From Nocardia higoensis (GTDB taxonomy: Bacteria > Actinomycetota > Actinomycetes > Mycobacteriales > Mycobacteriaceae), in the NCBI RefSeq assembly GCF_015477835.1, contig NZ_JADLQN010000002.1:558001-622000 (forward strand): a DNA stretch of 64,000 nt. Reading direction: 5' to 3'. The translations under genes were made by a program, and so were the position numbers. The notes beneath the pieces are model-generated. The model had not been told where the DNA came from and did not search any database. It worked only from the letters and a program-made list of their open reading frames with translations. This document shows, in pieces, positions 62,297 through 64,000 of this stretch. The stretch's first letter is position 1. Every line of letters begins with the position of its first letter.

Positions 62297-62319
62297 TTCC
62301 CCAGCCGTCGGCTGGGGAA
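62297..62319 (+). terminator. 10-bp hairpin between infA and rpmJ
   Basis: TTCCCCAGCC (62297-62306) and GGCTGGGGAA (62310-62319) form a perfect stem with a GTC loop. It is followed by AAA rather than T residues, so it is more likely an attenuator or mRNA-stability hairpin than a full terminator. Confidence 0.5.
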
Positions 62320-62364
62320 AAACTGTGTTCACACCCCAGTGAACCCGCAACAGATTGGACAGAC

Positions 62365-62478
62365 GTGAAGGTTCAGCCGAGCGTCAAGAAGATCTGCGAG
62401 AAGTGCAAGGTGATCCGCCGTAACGGGCGGGTCATGGTGATCTGCGACAACCTGCGCCACAAGCAGCGCCAGGGCTGA
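62365..62478 (+). CDS. rpmJ: 50S ribosomal protein L36 (bL36)
   Basis: 37 residues from the GTG at 62365. The zinc-binding set is C-x2-C...C...H (CEKC, then ICDN and RHKQRQG), the Cys-type bL36 that needs zinc, as opposed to the zinc-independent paralogue. Too short to be an accident because the entire family sequence ([18 protein letters not shown]) is present. Transcribed with infA and rpsM. Confidence 0.97.
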   Translation: MKVQPSVKKICEKCKVIRRNGRVMVICDNLRHKQRQG

Positions 62479-62696
62479 TCGAGAACCACCGCCGGGCACC
62501 GATCGCCTGATCGGCTTGGCCAACAAAGAAGAACTCCCAGCTCCAGCTGCACGCTGTGGAAATTCGGGCTCTTCCCCTGTGGAGGACAACCCGGGGCGTG
62601 TATGCCAACCACCGGTACGGAGGCCGGTGCCCCGAATCAACAGACGCGGGGACGGACAGGGAGCAGACCTCCGCCAACCATGAAGGAACTGCCACC

Positions 62697-63068
62697 ATGG
62701 CACGTCTGATGGGCGTCGATCTCCCGCGCGAAAAGCGCATGGAGATCGCGCTGACCTACATTTTCGGCATCGGCCGTACCCGCTCCAAGGAGATCCTCGA
62801 GGCCACCGGCGTCAGCCCGGACCTGCGTTCGAAGGATCTGAGCGACGACGACCTGACCAAGCTCCGCGACTACATCGAGGCCTCGGAGTTCAAGGTCGAA
62901 GGCGATCTGCGCCGCGAGGTGCAGGCCGACATCCGTCGCAAGATCGAGATCGGCTGCTACCAGGGTCTGCGGCACCGCCGTGGTCTGCCGGTGCGCGGCC
63001 AGCGCACCAAGACCAACGCGCGTACGCGTAAGGGTCCGAAGAAGACCGTCGCCGGCAAGAAGAAGTAA
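62697..63068 (+). CDS. rpsM: 30S ribosomal protein S13 (uS13)
   Basis: 123 residues from the ATG at 62697, after GAAGGAAC. Starts [20 protein letters not shown] and ends with the basic tail [14 protein letters not shown] that reaches the P-site tRNA. Usual length. A 218-base leader after rpmJ contains a small CACCGG/CCGGTG inverted repeat of unknown use. Confidence 0.98.
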   Translation: MARLMGVDLPREKRMEIALTYIFGIGRTRSKEILEATGVSPDLRSKDLSDDDLTKLRDYIEASEFKVEGDLRREVQADIRRKIEIGCYQGLRHRRGLPVRGQRTKTNARTRKGPKKTVAGKKK

Positions 63069-63077
63069 GGGATCCGC

Positions 63078-63491
63078 ATGCCTCCGAAGAGTCGGGCTAC
63101 GGGCCCGAAGAAGACCCAGAAGGCGCGTCGCAGGGACAAGAAGAACGTCCCGCACGGCCACGCGCACATCAAGAGCACGTTCAACAACACGATCGTGTCG
63201 ATCACCGACCCCAGCGGCAACGTCATCTCCTGGGCGTCCTCGGGTCACGTCGGCTTCAAGGGTTCGCGCAAGTCGACCCCGTTCGCCGCTCAGCTGGCTG
63301 CCGAGAACGCGGCCCGCAAGGCGCAGGAGCACGGCGTCAAGAAGGTCGACGTGTTCGTCAAGGGCCCGGGTTCGGGCCGCGAGACCGCGATCCGTTCGCT
63401 GCAGGCCGCCGGCCTGGAAGTGGGCACGATCTCCGATGTCACCCCGCAGCCGCACAACGGCTGCCGTCCGCCCAAGCGGCGTCGCGTCTAG
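63078..63491 (+). CDS. rpsK: 30S ribosomal protein S11 (uS11)
   Basis: 137 residues, nine bases after rpsM. Typical core [20 protein letters not shown] and [13 protein letters not shown], ending in the invariant [12 protein letters not shown]. The basic N-terminal extension ([19 protein letters not shown]) is usual for Actinobacteria. Part of the 30S platform. Confidence 0.98.
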   Translation: MPPKSRATGPKKTQKARRRDKKNVPHGHAHIKSTFNNTIVSITDPSGNVISWASSGHVGFKGSRKSTPFAAQLAAENAARKAQEHGVKKVDVFVKGPGSGRETAIRSLQAAGLEVGTISDVTPQPHNGCRPPKRRRV

Positions 63492-63511
63492 CGGGAAAGG
63501 AATAGCGAACA

Positions 63512-64000
63512 ATGGCTCGTTACACAGGCCCTATCACCCGCAAAAGCCGTCGGCTCCGTGTTGACTTGGTCGGCGGTGACCAGGCGTTCGAACGTCGCCC
63601 CTACCCGCCCGGCCAGCACGGCCGCGCGCGGATCAAGGAGAGCGAGTACCTGCTCCAGCTGCAGGAGAAGCAGAAGGCTCGCTTCTCCTACGGCGTCATG
63701 GAGAAGCAGTTCCGTCGCTACTACGAAGAGGCCAACCGCCAGAAGGGCAAGACGGGTGACAACCTGCTGCGCCTGCTGGAGACCCGCCTCGACAACGTGG
63801 TGTACCGCGCCGGTCTGGCCCGTACCCGCCGTCAGGCCCGTCAGCTCGTCAGCCACGGCCACTTCCTGGTCAACGGCGTGAAGGTCGACGTGCCCAGCTA
63901 CCGCGTCTCCCAGTACGACATCATCGATGTCAAGGAGAAGTCGCTGCCGACCCTGCCGTTCCAGGTGGCTCGCGAGACCGTCGGCGACCGGCCGGTTCCC
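63512..64000 (+). CDS. rpsD: 30S ribosomal protein S4 (uS4), partial
   Basis: The first 163 codons of a protein usually ~201 residues; the window ends in frame. Starts [15 protein letters not shown], contains the [12 protein letters not shown] loop and the S4 RNA-binding domain ([34 protein letters not shown]). It is an early 16S-binding assembly protein and in many bacteria represses its own operon. rpoA and rplQ are expected next. Confidence 0.97.
   Translation, partial: MARYTGPITRKSRRLRVDLVGGDQAFERRPYPPGQHGRARIKESEYLLQLQEKQKARFSYGVMEKQFRRYYEEANRQKGKTGDNLLRLLETRLDNVVYRAGLARTRRQARQLVSHGHFLVNGVKVDVPSYRVSQYDIIDVKEKSLPTLPFQVARETVGDRPVP

Noticed and set aside
62620..62650. Terminator in the rpmJ-rpsM gap (CACCGG/CCGGTG)
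   Set aside because: Only a six-base stem with an eight-base loop and no T-tract inside an operon that must be read through.
1..64000. Integrated plasmid or phage, insertion sequences, attachment sites
   Set aside because: No integrase, transposase, terminal inverted repeats or tRNA-associated direct repeats were seen; base composition looks even and ribosomal genes border the locus.

Overview
The window is a very GC-rich actinobacterial chromosome segment. Mycobacteriales, most likely Nocardia or a close relative, is inferred from four things: a complete ESX/type VII secretion system (T7SS) with EccA, EccE, mycosin, PE/PPE and EspG proteins; WXG100 proteins; leaderless-looking or GTG-started operons; and the gene order infA-rpmJ-rpsM-rpsK-rpsD at the right end. 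No tRNA, rRNA, insertion sequence or CRISPR array was seen.

Left part (1-11,039). Two mirror-image substrate cassettes flank the housekeeping gene dtd. On the minus strand are a WXG100-like protein, a YbaB/EbfC-like protein and a very long protein with a CpnT-like N-terminus that runs off the left edge. A plus-strand pair of Cys-rich genes is inserted between the last two. On the plus strand the order is: a long substrate with a YxxxE secretion signal, an EspG-like chaperone, a WXG100-like protein, a YbaB-like protein and then the giant gene.

Centre (11,055-34,988). One uninterrupted gene of 7,977 codons. After a CpnT-like N-terminus and a low-complexity linker it carries a papain-like glutamine-deamidase-type domain (C839/H929/D950), a HExxH metallopeptidase-like domain with three degenerate sister copies, a kinase-like domain and a nucleotidyltransferase-like domain. 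Then come ten copies of a small alpha/beta module, three copies of a ~760-residue unit, coiled coils, a Pro/Gly-rich stalk and a small C-terminal globular domain. The next gene (35,181) resembles polymorphic-toxin immunity proteins and is the best immunity candidate.

ESX core (37,003-61,525). A second long YxxxE substrate with its own EspG-like gene is followed by two YbaB-like genes, an EspC-like/EspA-like pair, a PE/PPE pair with EspG, and the two WXG100 esx genes, which end at a strong hairpin terminator. The machinery follows: eccE (-), eccB (+), eccA (-), eccD-mycP-eccC (+), a DUF4254 gene and a Pro-rich ParA-type ATPase resembling EspI (-).

Right end (61,989-64,000). infA, rpmJ, rpsM, rpsK and the start of rpsD, a conserved ribosomal operon that marks the ESX locus as chromosomal.

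Working model (inference): EccB/C/D/E with MycP form the membrane pore, EccA recycles chaperones, and the three EspG-like proteins each serve a neighbouring substrate. The two CpnT-like giants, each led by a WXG100-like and a YbaB-like gene, would be effectors or surface proteins exported by this system.
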